Positions 1-6,292 of a stretch of DNA of 7,024 bases are shown here, piece after piece (within the stretch, counting starts at the first letter, position 1; each line of letters opens with the position of its first letter). Position numbers and translations under genes: made by a program. The stretch comes from Asaia bogorensis. GTDB taxonomy: Bacteria; Pseudomonadota; Alphaproteobacteria; Acetobacterales; Acetobacteraceae. Location: NCBI GenBank assembly GCA_945874515.1, contig CAMCHA010000132.1:1-7024 (forward strand), written 5' to 3'. The notes under the pieces were generated by a model. It saw only the letters and a list, made by a program, of their open reading frames with translations. It did no database searches and had not been told where the DNA came from.

Positions 1-579
1 CAGGAAGCGCTGCGCGCCGGGCGTTGGCAGACACATATCGGCCTGGGGCTGGAAGGCAAAACACTTGGCGTGATCGGCCTTGGCAAGCTTGGCGGGCGCG
101 TCGCCAAAATCGGCCAGGCCTTCGGCATGAAGGTGCTGGCCTGGTCCACCAACCTGACCGATGAACGCGCCCTTGAAATTGGCGCAACACGTGTGGACAA
201 GGCGACTTTGCTGCGAGAAGCCGATGTGGTGACGCTGCATTTGATTCTGTCCGATCGGTCGCGCAACACCATTACCGCGCCTGATCTGGCCTTGATGAAG
301 CAAAGCGCCTTTATCGTGAACACAAGCCGTGGCCCGCTGATTGAACAAGCCGCGATGATTGCGGCATTGCAGGAAGGGCGCATCGCCGGCGCTGGCTTGG
401 ATGTTTTTGATATCGAACCCATGCCCGCGGATCACCCGATCCTGAGCGCACCCAATACCGTGCTGACGCCGCATCTGGGCTATGTCACGGAACAGAATTA
501 CCGCACCTATTACGAAGTGGCAGTAGCAGCGACCAATGCCTTTCTTGCCGGCGCACCCATTGGAGTGATCAAGCCATGA
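1..579 (+). CDS. D-2-hydroxyacid dehydrogenase, NAD(P)-binding, 3' part (5' end outside window)
   Basis: This is the C-terminal 192 residues of a D-isomer-specific 2-hydroxyacid dehydrogenase, a cytoplasmic enzyme family that interconverts 2-keto acids and D-2-hydroxy acids using NAD(P)H. The reading frame is open from base 1, so the gene starts upstream; family members are about 310-330 residues, so roughly 120-130 are missing. Numbered from the first visible codon, the dinucleotide-binding loop GLGKLG is at 26-31. The catalytic triad is complete with normal spacing: Arg110 in NTSRG, Glu139 in DVFDIEP and His158 in LTPHLG. The strand after the glycine loop ends in AWSTNLT with no acidic residue where NAD-specific members usually carry Asp, so NADP use is possible. 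The substrate cannot be told from sequence. The stop overlaps the start of the next gene by 4 bp (ATGA), which points to co-translation. An internal GTG at 70 falls inside the nucleotide-binding fold and is not a credible start. Confidence 0.93.
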   Translation, partial: QEALRAGRWQTHIGLGLEGKTLGVIGLGKLGGRVAKIGQAFGMKVLAWSTNLTDERALEIGATRVDKATLLREADVVTLHLILSDRSRNTITAPDLALMKQSAFIVNTSRGPLIEQAAMIAALQEGRIAGAGLDVFDIEPMPADHPILSAPNTVLTPHLGYVTEQNYRTYYEVAVAATNAFLAGAPIGVIKP

Positions 580-1424
580 CAAGCCCCTATGCCACGCCCG
601 AAGGCTGGGCCGGCTGGACCCAGGCCGCGCGCGATTCGGCTTATGACAATCTGGCCGGCGTGGCGGATAGCGCCGCGCAGGTCGCCAATCGCAATGCGCT
701 GTCTGAGGCGTTTCGCGCCAAGCATACTGGGCATCTTGATCTGCCTTTTGGCAGTGGCGCGCGGGAACAATGGGATCTCTACCCCGCCGCGCGTGCCGAT
801 GCGCCCTGCCTGGTGTTCATCCATGGCGGCTATTGGCAGCGCAATCGGCGGGAAGATTTCGCCATCATGGCCGAAGGCGCCTTGGCTGCCGGATGGTCGG
901 TTGGGATTTGCGGCTATACGCTGGCGCCTGAAGCATTCATGACGCGCATCGTGGCTGAAATCCACGCCGCGCTGGATTGGCTCGGCGCGCATGGGAAGGC
1001 GCATGGCGTGGCGGGCAAGGTGGTTGCTTCCGGCTGGTCGGCAGGTGGGCATTTGGCGGCGCTGGCGGCGGAACATCCCTTGGTGGTTGGCGCGCTTGCC
1101 ATGTCTGGCATTTATGAATTGGCGCCGATTGCCGAGACCAATTTGAACGACAAGCTGCATTTGACGGCCGCGGAAATTGCGGCGCATTCGCCGATCCGCC
1201 GGCCTATCGTGCAAAAGCCGATCGCCATTGCCTATGGCGCGCGGGAATTGCCGGAACTGCGCCGGCAAAGCCGTGTGTTTCATCGCCACCGTGCGGAGGC
1301 GCAGGCACCCGGCGCGCTAATCCCAGTGCCAGAGGCGGATCATTTCCGTGTGCTGGAAGCGCTCTGGCGCCGCGATGGGGTGTTGTTGCGCGCAGCGGCG
1401 GAGGTATTGGCGGCGGCAGGGTAG
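576..1424 (+). CDS. Alpha/beta hydrolase, kynurenine formamidase (arylformamidase)-like
   Basis: A 282-residue alpha/beta-hydrolase of the arylformamidase-like branch, whose characterised members hydrolyse N-formylkynurenine in tryptophan breakdown. The oxyanion motif HGGYW is at 83-87, the nucleophile elbow GWSAG at 153-157 (Ser155), and the catalytic His256 lies in EADHF. The acid of the triad appears to be Glu224 in GARELPELRRQS, where animal enzymes have Asp in a matching xxDSPEF context. The block MSGIYELAPI (176-185), followed by an Asn-Asp-x-Leu stretch and SP at 205-206, is also typical of this branch. There is no signal peptide, so it is probably cytoplasmic. The ATG overlaps the dehydrogenase stop, and GGAG lies at 562-565, 10 nt upstream. 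No kynurenine-pathway genes such as tryptophan dioxygenase or kynureninase are visible, and pairing with a hydroxyacid dehydrogenase suggests another ester or amide substrate. The fold is certain; the formamidase activity is only a family-level suggestion. Confidence 0.9.
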   Translation: MTSPYATPEGWAGWTQAARDSAYDNLAGVADSAAQVANRNALSEAFRAKHTGHLDLPFGSGAREQWDLYPAARADAPCLVFIHGGYWQRNRREDFAIMAEGALAAGWSVGICGYTLAPEAFMTRIVAEIHAALDWLGAHGKAHGVAGKVVASGWSAGGHLAALAAEHPLVVGALAMSGIYELAPIAETNLNDKLHLTAAEIAAHSPIRRPIVQKPIAIAYGARELPELRRQSRVFHRHRAEAQAPGALIPVPEADHFRVLEALWRRDGVLLRAAAEVLAAAG

Positions 1425-1443
1425 CCCGCCCAATCCCCAAACA

Positions 1444-1474
1444 AAAGCGGCGCGGGAAGGCCCCGCGCCGTTTT
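1444..1474. terminator. Bidirectional rho-independent terminator between converging genes
   Basis: A perfect 9-bp GC-rich stem (1448-1456 with 1462-1470) closes a 5-nt loop. It is extended by one G-T pair and three A-T pairs, so AAAA precedes the stem and TTTT follows it. This gives a T-run downstream of the hairpin on either strand. It lies 20 bp past the hydrolase stop and 24 bp past the fusA stop, so it can end both transcripts. Confidence 0.9.
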
Positions 1475-1497
1475 GCTGACCCAAAATCAGGCGTGAA

Positions 1498-3579
1498 TTA
1501 CGCCGACTTCGCCATGATCTCATCCGCGATATTGCGCGGCACGGGATCGTAGTGGTGGAACTGCATGGAGAAGGAAGCGCGCCCCTTCGTCATGCCGCGC
1601 AGGTTCGAAATATAGCCGAACATTTCCTTCAGCGGCACATGCGCGCGCACGATAACGCTGGTGCCCGCCATATCCTGACTTTGGATGACGCCGCGGCGGC
1701 GATTCAAATCGCCCACCACATCGCCCACGTGATCGGATGGCGTGGTCACTTCCACATCCATGATCGGCTCCAGGATCACCGGACCGGCCTTCTTCATGCC
1801 TTCGCGGAAGCAAGCCTTGGCGGCGATTTCAAACGCCAGCGCGCTTGAGTCGACGTCGTGGTACTTGCCATCCACCAGGCTGTATTTGAAGTCCACGGTC
1901 GGGAAGCCGGCCAGCACGCCGGTATCGGCCTGCACCTTGATGCCCTTTTCCACGGCCGGGATGTATTCGCGCGGCACGGAACCACCAACAACGCCATTGA
2001 CGAATTCGATACCCTCGTTCCGTTCCTTCGGTTCGAAGATGATCTTCACTTCAGCGTATTGGCCCGAACCGCCCGATTGCTTCTTGTGGGTATAGGTTTC
2101 GGTATGCGCCTTGGAGATGGTTTCACGATAGGCCACCTGCGGCGCGCCGATATTCGCATCCACACCATATTCGCGCTTCAGGCGGTCAATGATGATTTCC
2201 AGGTGCAATTCGCCCATGCCGGAAAGAATGGTCTGGCCGGTTTCCTGATCGGTACGCAGGCGCAGTGACGGATCTTCCCCGGCCAGCTTCTGCAAGCCAA
2301 GGGTCATCTTCTCGACCCCTTCCTTGGTTTTCGGCTCGACCGAGATGTCAATCACGGGCACCGGGAAGGCCATGCGTTCCAGGATCACCGCATCTTCCTG
2401 CGCGGCAAGCGTGTCACCCGTGCCGGTATCCTTCAGGCCCACGAAAGCCGCGATATCACCCGCGAAGACTTCCTTGATTTCTTCGCGCTTATCGGCGTGC
2501 ATCTGGAACATGCGGCCCACACGTTCCTTGTGGCCCTTGGTGGTGTTCTGCACCTGGTCACCTGAGCGCAGCACGCCGCGATAGACGCGCACAAAGGTCA
2601 GGTTGCCGTATTTGTCATTGATGATCTTGAAGGCGAGGCCAGCGAAAGGCTCATCTTCATTGGCGGGGATCACGCGGCGTTCGGCGGTTTCATCCTGGCC
2701 TTCTTCCGGCGCAACCTTGATGCCTTCACGGTCAATCGGGGAGGGCAGGTATTCAATCACGGCATCCAGCAAAGGCTGCACGCCCTTGTTCTTGAAGGCA
2801 GTGCCACACAGCACCGGGCGGAATTCGCCCGAGATGGTGCCGCGCTTGATGCAGCGCTTGAGCGTCTCAACGCTCACATCGCCCTTGTCGAAATATTCTT
2901 CCATCGCCGTTTCATCAATGCCGACAACGGTATCGAGCAGCTTCTGGCGATATTCGGTGACCTTATCAGCCAAATCGGCGGGGATCGGCGCTTCATGATA
3001 CTTGGCGCCCAGTTCATCGCCTTCCCAGATCAGCGCCTTCATTTCGACCAGGTCAACAATGCCCTGGAAGGTGTCTTCAATGCCGATCGGCAATTGCAGC
3101 GCAACCCAATTGATGCCGAGCTTTTCCGTCAGCGTTTCGGCGGCGCGATAGAAATCGGCGCCGGTACGGTCAAGCTTGTTGATGAAGATGATGCGCGGCA
3201 CATTGTAGCGGTCAGCCAGGCGCCAATTGGTCTCGGACTGCGGCTGCACGCCGGCGACACCTTCAATGATGAAGATCGCGCCATCCAGCACGCGCAAGGA
3301 CCGGTTCACTTCAATGTTGAAGTCAATATGGCCAGGCGTATCAATGATGTTGATGCGGTGGTCATTCCACACGGCGGTCACGGCGGCGGAGGTGATGGTG
3401 ATGCCCCGCTCACGTTCCTGGTCCATGTAATCGGTGGTGGTATTGCCTTCATGCACTTCACCGATCTTGTGGGACTTGCCGGTGTAATACAGGATGCGTT
3501 CCGTCGTGGTGGTCTTGCCCGCGTCAATATGCGCGGTGATGCCGATATTGCGGATGCGGTCTAACGGGGTACGCGCCAC
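1498..3579 (-). CDS. fusA: Translation elongation factor G (EF-G)
   Basis: EF-G is the ribosomal GTPase that moves tRNA and mRNA after peptide transfer and, with ribosome recycling factor, splits used ribosomes. All five domains are present in 693 residues, the normal length. Numbering from the GTG start: P-loop AHIDAGKT at 16-23, switch I RGITIT at 58-63, DTPGH at 80-84 with catalytic His84, NKLD at 134-137, CGTAF at 258-262, the domain III motif MGELHLEI at 455-462, and the domain IV decoding-site tip with His574 in YHDVD. The GTG at 3579 is preferred because a GGAGG site lies 6 nt upstream and the protein then begins [14 protein letters not shown], like other EF-Gs. An ATG at 3642 would add 21 atypical residues. 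The gene is not beside rpsL, rpsG or tuf. Around the switches it reads [14 protein letters not shown] and DFNIEVNR where most EF-Gs have ATMDWMEQEQERG and DFTIEVER. It could be the only EF-G or a second, specialised copy; the sequence alone does not decide this. Confidence 0.96.
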   Translation of the reverse strand: MARTPLDRIRNIGITAHIDAGKTTTTERILYYTGKSHKIGEVHEGNTTTDYMDQERERGITITSAAVTAVWNDHRINIIDTPGHIDFNIEVNRSLRVLDGAIFIIEGVAGVQPQSETNWRLADRYNVPRIIFINKLDRTGADFYRAAETLTEKLGINWVALQLPIGIEDTFQGIVDLVEMKALIWEGDELGAKYHEAPIPADLADKVTEYRQKLLDTVVGIDETAMEEYFDKGDVSVETLKRCIKRGTISGEFRPVLCGTAFKNKGVQPLLDAVIEYLPSPIDREGIKVAPEEGQDETAERRVIPANEDEPFAGLAFKIINDKYGNLTFVRVYRGVLRSGDQVQNTTKGHKERVGRMFQMHADKREEIKEVFAGDIAAFVGLKDTGTGDTLAAQEDAVILERMAFPVPVIDISVEPKTKEGVEKMTLGLQKLAGEDPSLRLRTDQETGQTILSGMGELHLEIIIDRLKREYGVDANIGAPQVAYRETISKAHTETYTHKKQSGGSGQYAEVKIIFEPKERNEGIEFVNGVVGGSVPREYIPAVEKGIKVQADTGVLAGFPTVDFKYSLVDGKYHDVDSSALAFEIAAKACFREGMKKAGPVILEPIMDVEVTTPSDHVGDVVGDLNRRRGVIQSQDMAGTSVIVRAHVPLKEMFGYISNLRGMTKGRASFSMQFHHYDPVPRNIADEIMAKSA

Positions 3580-3585
3580 GGTGGG

Positions 3586-3590
3586 CCTCC
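3586..3590 (-). promoter_or_regulatory. Ribosome binding site of fusA (GGAGG) that fixes the GTG start
   Basis: On the minus strand GGAGG is followed after 6 nt (CCCACC) by GTG at 3579-3577. This strong Shine-Dalgarno match at good spacing supports the GTG over the upstream in-frame ATG at 3642. Confidence 0.85.
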
Positions 3591-3596
3591 ATAAGC

Positions 3597-3622
3597 AAAA
3601 GCCGGACGCCCGCCCCGGCTTT
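3597..3622 (-). promoter_or_regulatory. Terminator-like hairpin in the fusA leader
   Basis: AAAGCCGG and CCGGCTTT pair as a perfect 8-bp stem (3598-3605 with 3615-3622) around a GC-rich 9-nt loop. Read on the minus strand, the stem runs into TTTT and stands only 6 nt upstream of the fusA GGAGG site. It has the form of a short intrinsic terminator or attenuator, or it may tune access to the ribosome binding site. The hairpin is visible; a regulatory role is inferred. Promoter position is unknown, so it is not certain that the fusA transcript contains it. Confidence 0.45.
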
Positions 3623-3633
3623 CGCCGGACGCC
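3601..3633. repeat. Short direct repeat GCCGGACGCC
   Basis: The 10-mer GCCGGACGCC occurs at 3601-3610 and again at 3624-3633, a 23-bp offset of about two helical turns, in the region between fusA and the DUF1800 gene. The first copy overlaps the fusA leader hairpin. It might be an operator, or a chance repeat in GC-rich DNA. Confidence 0.4.
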
Positions 3634-3782
3634 GCCCGCCATAAGGGTTCAGGGATTAGTCTATGGTGGCCGCTATCTGCGATGTTCGGGCGCGGTTTGC
3701 AAGCGCAAAGGGGCGGGGCGTCAGGCTTTATTCAACTCTGGCGGCGCTTTGTTGCCCCTCAGCCGAGAAAATGGCGCTAATA

Positions 3783-3787
3783 AAGGA
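3783..3787 (+). promoter_or_regulatory. Weak or badly spaced ribosome site before the DUF1800 gene (AAGGA)
   Basis: AAGGA ends only 2 nt before the ATG at 3790, closer than the usual 5-9 nt. A TAA stop at 3781-3783 in the same frame rules out an earlier start. Either initiation is weak, or the transcript is leaderless from a -10-like TAATAA at 3778-3783; no good -35 supports the latter. Confidence 0.4.
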
Positions 3788-3789
3788 CC

Positions 3790-5085
3790 ATGAGGCCAGA
3801 GCCTTTCATCGCCGCCATCCGCTTCGGCCACGGGCGCCGTCCCTGGGAGCCCTTGCCCGCCGACCCGCAGGCTGCGCTAGTCGCGGAATTGACGGCAACG
3901 GCCGCCCCGCAAATCACCCAGGCCGGTCTTCCTGATCTGCCGGCGATCGGCCAGATGATGGAAGAAGATGCGGAATCGGCGCGCCAGGGGCAGGGTCGCC
4001 CTCATCAGGCGCGGCTCTGGCGGGTTGAAGCCAACGCCTTCCTTGCAGAAGCCATCACCAGCGCGTCGCCGTTTCGCGAAAGGCTCGTGCAATTCTGGGC
4101 CAATCATTTCACCGTGGCGCGTGGCAAAGTGCCCTATTTCACCGGGCATTTCATCCGTGAAGCCATCCGCCCACATGTGACAGGGCATTTCGCGGATATG
4201 CTGCTTGCCGCAGTGCGCCACCCGGCCATGATCGCCTATCTGGATAACCAAGCCTCCATCGGGCCGAATAGCCGCGCGGCCCAAACCCGCCCAGGTGGCC
4301 TCAATGAAAATCTTGCGCGTGAAATTCTGGAACTTCACACGCTGACGCCGGCTGTAGGCTACACGCAAGCTGATGTCACCAGCTTTGCCCGAAGCCTGAC
4401 CGGCTGGTCCTTCACCGCGATGCGCCCGCCCCATGGCTTTGTGTTCCGTGCCGCTGCCCATGAACCCGGCCCCAAAACGCTGATGGGGCAGGAATTTCCG
4501 GAAGGTGAGGCAGGCGGGCTCGCTGCCGTTGCCTGGCTTGCCGATCATGAGGCGACCTATCGGCATCTGGCGCGGCGTTTGGCGATTCATTTCGTCGCCG
4601 ACAGCCCCCCGCCAGAAACGATTGAGGCCCTTTTTGCCGTACTACAGGATACGCAGGGCGATTTGGGCGCGGTGGCGCGGCATCTGGTGACGCTGGATGC
4701 CGTCTGGAAGCCGCCATTATCCAAGCTCCGCCTGCCGTTGGACTACGCCATTGCTGTATTGCGTGCCCTTGAAGCGCCTGCACAGGTGACTGAGGGACTG
4801 ATCAACGCTTCCCAGTTTCTGGGCCAGCCGATCTGGAATGCGCGGGCGCCGAATGGTTGGCCGGATCAAATGGCGGATTGGGCGGCGCCTGAGGCGATAT
4901 TGCGGCGCGTTGAATGGGCGCATGGTCAGGCCGGGCGGGGCGCGGGCCGCGATGCAGCAGCCCTGGCCGAGGCCGTCATGGGGCCGCTGATCCTTCCGCA
5001 GACATTGCGGGCTGCCTTACGCGCCGGCTCCGCGCGTGAGGCGTTGACGCTTGTTCTGACGAGCCCGGAGTTTCAGCGCCGATGA
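3790..5085 (+). CDS. DUF1800 family protein
   Basis: A 431-residue member of the DUF1800 family, whose biochemical function is not established. The family signatures occur in order: QFWANHF at 101-107, YLDNQAS at 150-156, GGLNENLAREILELHTL at 169-185, YTQADVTSFARSLTGW at 191-206, LARRLAIHFVAD at 260-271, GQPIWN followed by NGWP at 345-358, and LTSPEFQ at 423-429 near the C-terminus. The His- and Asn-rich core is intact. It is towards the short end of the family as I know it, and no signal peptide or membrane segment is evident, so it may act in the cytoplasm or leave the cell with its partner. It overlaps the DUF1501 gene by 4 bp (ATGA), indicating translational coupling. The start is the first possible ATG after an in-frame TAA. 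Confidence 0.92.
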   Translation: MRPEPFIAAIRFGHGRRPWEPLPADPQAALVAELTATAAPQITQAGLPDLPAIGQMMEEDAESARQGQGRPHQARLWRVEANAFLAEAITSASPFRERLVQFWANHFTVARGKVPYFTGHFIREAIRPHVTGHFADMLLAAVRHPAMIAYLDNQASIGPNSRAAQTRPGGLNENLAREILELHTLTPAVGYTQADVTSFARSLTGWSFTAMRPPHGFVFRAAAHEPGPKTLMGQEFPEGEAGGLAAVAWLADHEATYRHLARRLAIHFVADSPPPETIEALFAVLQDTQGDLGAVARHLVTLDAVWKPPLSKLRLPLDYAIAVLRALEAPAQVTEGLINASQFLGQPIWNARAPNGWPDQMADWAAPEAILRRVEWAHGQAGRGAGRDAAALAEAVMGPLILPQTLRAALRAGSAREALTLVLTSPEFQRR

Positions 5086-6284
5086 CCAAGCCGCATCTTC
5101 CCCCGATTGGTCGTCGGTCCCTGCTGCTTGGCCTGGGCGCCAGCATTGCTTTGCCGGGGGTGCGCCTTGCCTTTGCAGAGGCGCCGGGCCCGGCCCGGCT
5201 GGTTGTTGTGCTGCTACGGGGCGGGTTGGATGGGCTTTACGCGGTACAATCCTATGCGGAACCAGGTTTTGCGGATTTGCGCGGCCCGTTGATGTTGCCG
5301 GAACCTGGCCAGGAAGACGGGCTTTTGGACCTGGGCGGGCGCTTTGGCCTGCATCCGCGCCTTGCCGGCATCCACGCCATGTTTCGCGAAAATGAGGCGC
5401 TGATTCTGCAAGCCGTGGCCGGGCCTTGGCGCAGCAGAAGCCATTTCGACGCCCAGGATTTTCTGGAAAGTGGCGCTGAACAGCGCCTTTCCAGCGGCTG
5501 GCTCAACCGCGCTTTGTCAGCCATGCCTACACCGCCCGTCGGGCGTGCGGCCGGCCTGGCGGTTGGCACAAATACGCCCCTGCTGCTCCGGGGCGGGGCG
5601 CGCGTTGACAATTTCGTGCCGCGTGGCACGGCGGAAGTGCCGCCTGATCTTCTGGCGCGCATCCTGGATTTGGCTGCGCGCGATACGGTGCTTGGCCCAA
5701 GCTTGCGCGATGGCATCGCAGCGCGGGGCTATGTGCTGGAAACCTTGGGCGATGCTGCGCGCCAGCGCCCTTCACCGGAGGGGCAATTTGCCATTTTGGC
5801 GAGGGCGGCGGGCCAGTTAATGGCAGTACCTTCGGGCCCAAGTGTTGCGGCTTTTGAACTGGGGGGCTGGGACACGCATGCACAACAGGCGGCGCGGCTC
5901 AATGCGCCGCTCTCCCAATTGGATGGCGGGTTGGTGGCCTTGAAGCATGCGCTTGGGGATGTCTGGCGGCGCACCGCAGTGCTGGTGGTGACGGAATTTG
6001 GTCGTACCGTCCGCGTCAATGGGACCATGGGCACCGATCATGGGACGGGTGGAGCCGCCTTCATTCTGGGCGGTGCGGTGCAGGGTGGGCGTATCCTGGG
6101 TGATTGGCCTGGGTTGGCTGCGGCAAACCTATTCCAGAATCGTGATCTTTTCCCCACCACCGACATGCGAAGCCTGGCCAAGGGCTTGCTCAGGGATCAT
6201 CTGCGCCTGCCTAGGCCGGCGGTTGAGGCTGCCTTCCCGAATAGCGCAGAAGCCGCACCGCTGGGCGGGATTACCCGCGCCTGA
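5082..6284 (+). CDS. DUF1501 family protein with twin-arginine signal peptide
   Basis: A 400-residue member of DUF1501, a group I place within or near the alkaline phosphatase/sulfatase-like fold; its substrate is not known. The N-terminus has a Tat-type signal: GRRSLLLG at 10-17, a hydrophobic run to about 29, and a likely cleavage after AFA at 30-32, so export of the folded protein to the periplasm is expected. Family motifs follow: VVVLLRGGLDGLYAV at 41-55, SHFDAQDFLESG at 120-131, ELGGWDTH at 259-266, TEFGRT at 304-309 and GTDHGTGG at 317-324. Asp50, His121, Asp123, Asp264, His266, Asp319 and His320 are candidate metal ligands by analogy with that superfamily. Export of folded protein would fit a cofactor bound in the cytoplasm. 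It is coupled to the upstream DUF1800 gene by ATGA, with GGAG at 5067-5070. Only 8 bp separate its stop from that of the converging gene, with no hairpin between. Confidence 0.93.
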   Translation: MTKPHLPPIGRRSLLLGLGASIALPGVRLAFAEAPGPARLVVVLLRGGLDGLYAVQSYAEPGFADLRGPLMLPEPGQEDGLLDLGGRFGLHPRLAGIHAMFRENEALILQAVAGPWRSRSHFDAQDFLESGAEQRLSSGWLNRALSAMPTPPVGRAAGLAVGTNTPLLLRGGARVDNFVPRGTAEVPPDLLARILDLAARDTVLGPSLRDGIAARGYVLETLGDAARQRPSPEGQFAILARAAGQLMAVPSGPSVAAFELGGWDTHAQQAARLNAPLSQLDGGLVALKHALGDVWRRTAVLVVTEFGRTVRVNGTMGTDHGTGGAAFILGGAVQGGRILGDWPGLAAANLFQNRDLFPTTDMRSLAKGLLRDHLRLPRPAVEAAFPNSAEAAPLGGITRA

Positions 6285-6292
6285 AGCGGCCC

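Larger units (their letters stand above)
3580..3789. other. Divergent intergenic region between fusA and the DUF1800 gene
   Basis: About 210 bp separate two divergent starts, so promoters for both directions should lie here. I found no clear pair of -35 and -10 hexamers on either strand. The right part (about 3721-3785) is more AT-rich and includes TAATAA at 3778-3783. The left part holds the fusA ribosome site, hairpin and direct repeat described separately. No credible small gene or RNA was seen. Confidence 0.6.

Noticed and set aside
70..72. GTG at 70 as the start of the dehydrogenase
   Set aside because: The frame stays open to base 1 and the upstream codons encode the conserved approach to the Rossmann fold (LEGKTLGVIGLG), so the gene is cut by the window edge.
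510..1289. A 259-codon open frame on the minus strand opposite the hydrolase
   Set aside because: It lies wholly antisense to well-supported genes, encodes a low-complexity Arg/Gln/Ala-rich product without motifs, and is what GC-rich codon bias produces.
2995..3564. A 189-codon plus-strand open frame inside fusA
   Set aside because: It is antisense to the conserved EF-G G domain and has no recognisable motif; its Gly/His-rich stretches mirror EF-G codons.
3580..3642. Upstream in-frame ATG at 3642 as the fusA start
   Set aside because: It would add 21 Arg/Gly-rich residues not seen in EF-G, and the GTG at 3579 has a GGAGG site at 6 nt and gives the normal N-terminus.
3877..4590. A 237-codon open frame on the minus strand opposite the DUF1800 gene
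   Set aside because: The plus-strand frame carries the full DUF1800 motif series; the antisense product is basic, motif-free and matches GC-driven shadow frames.
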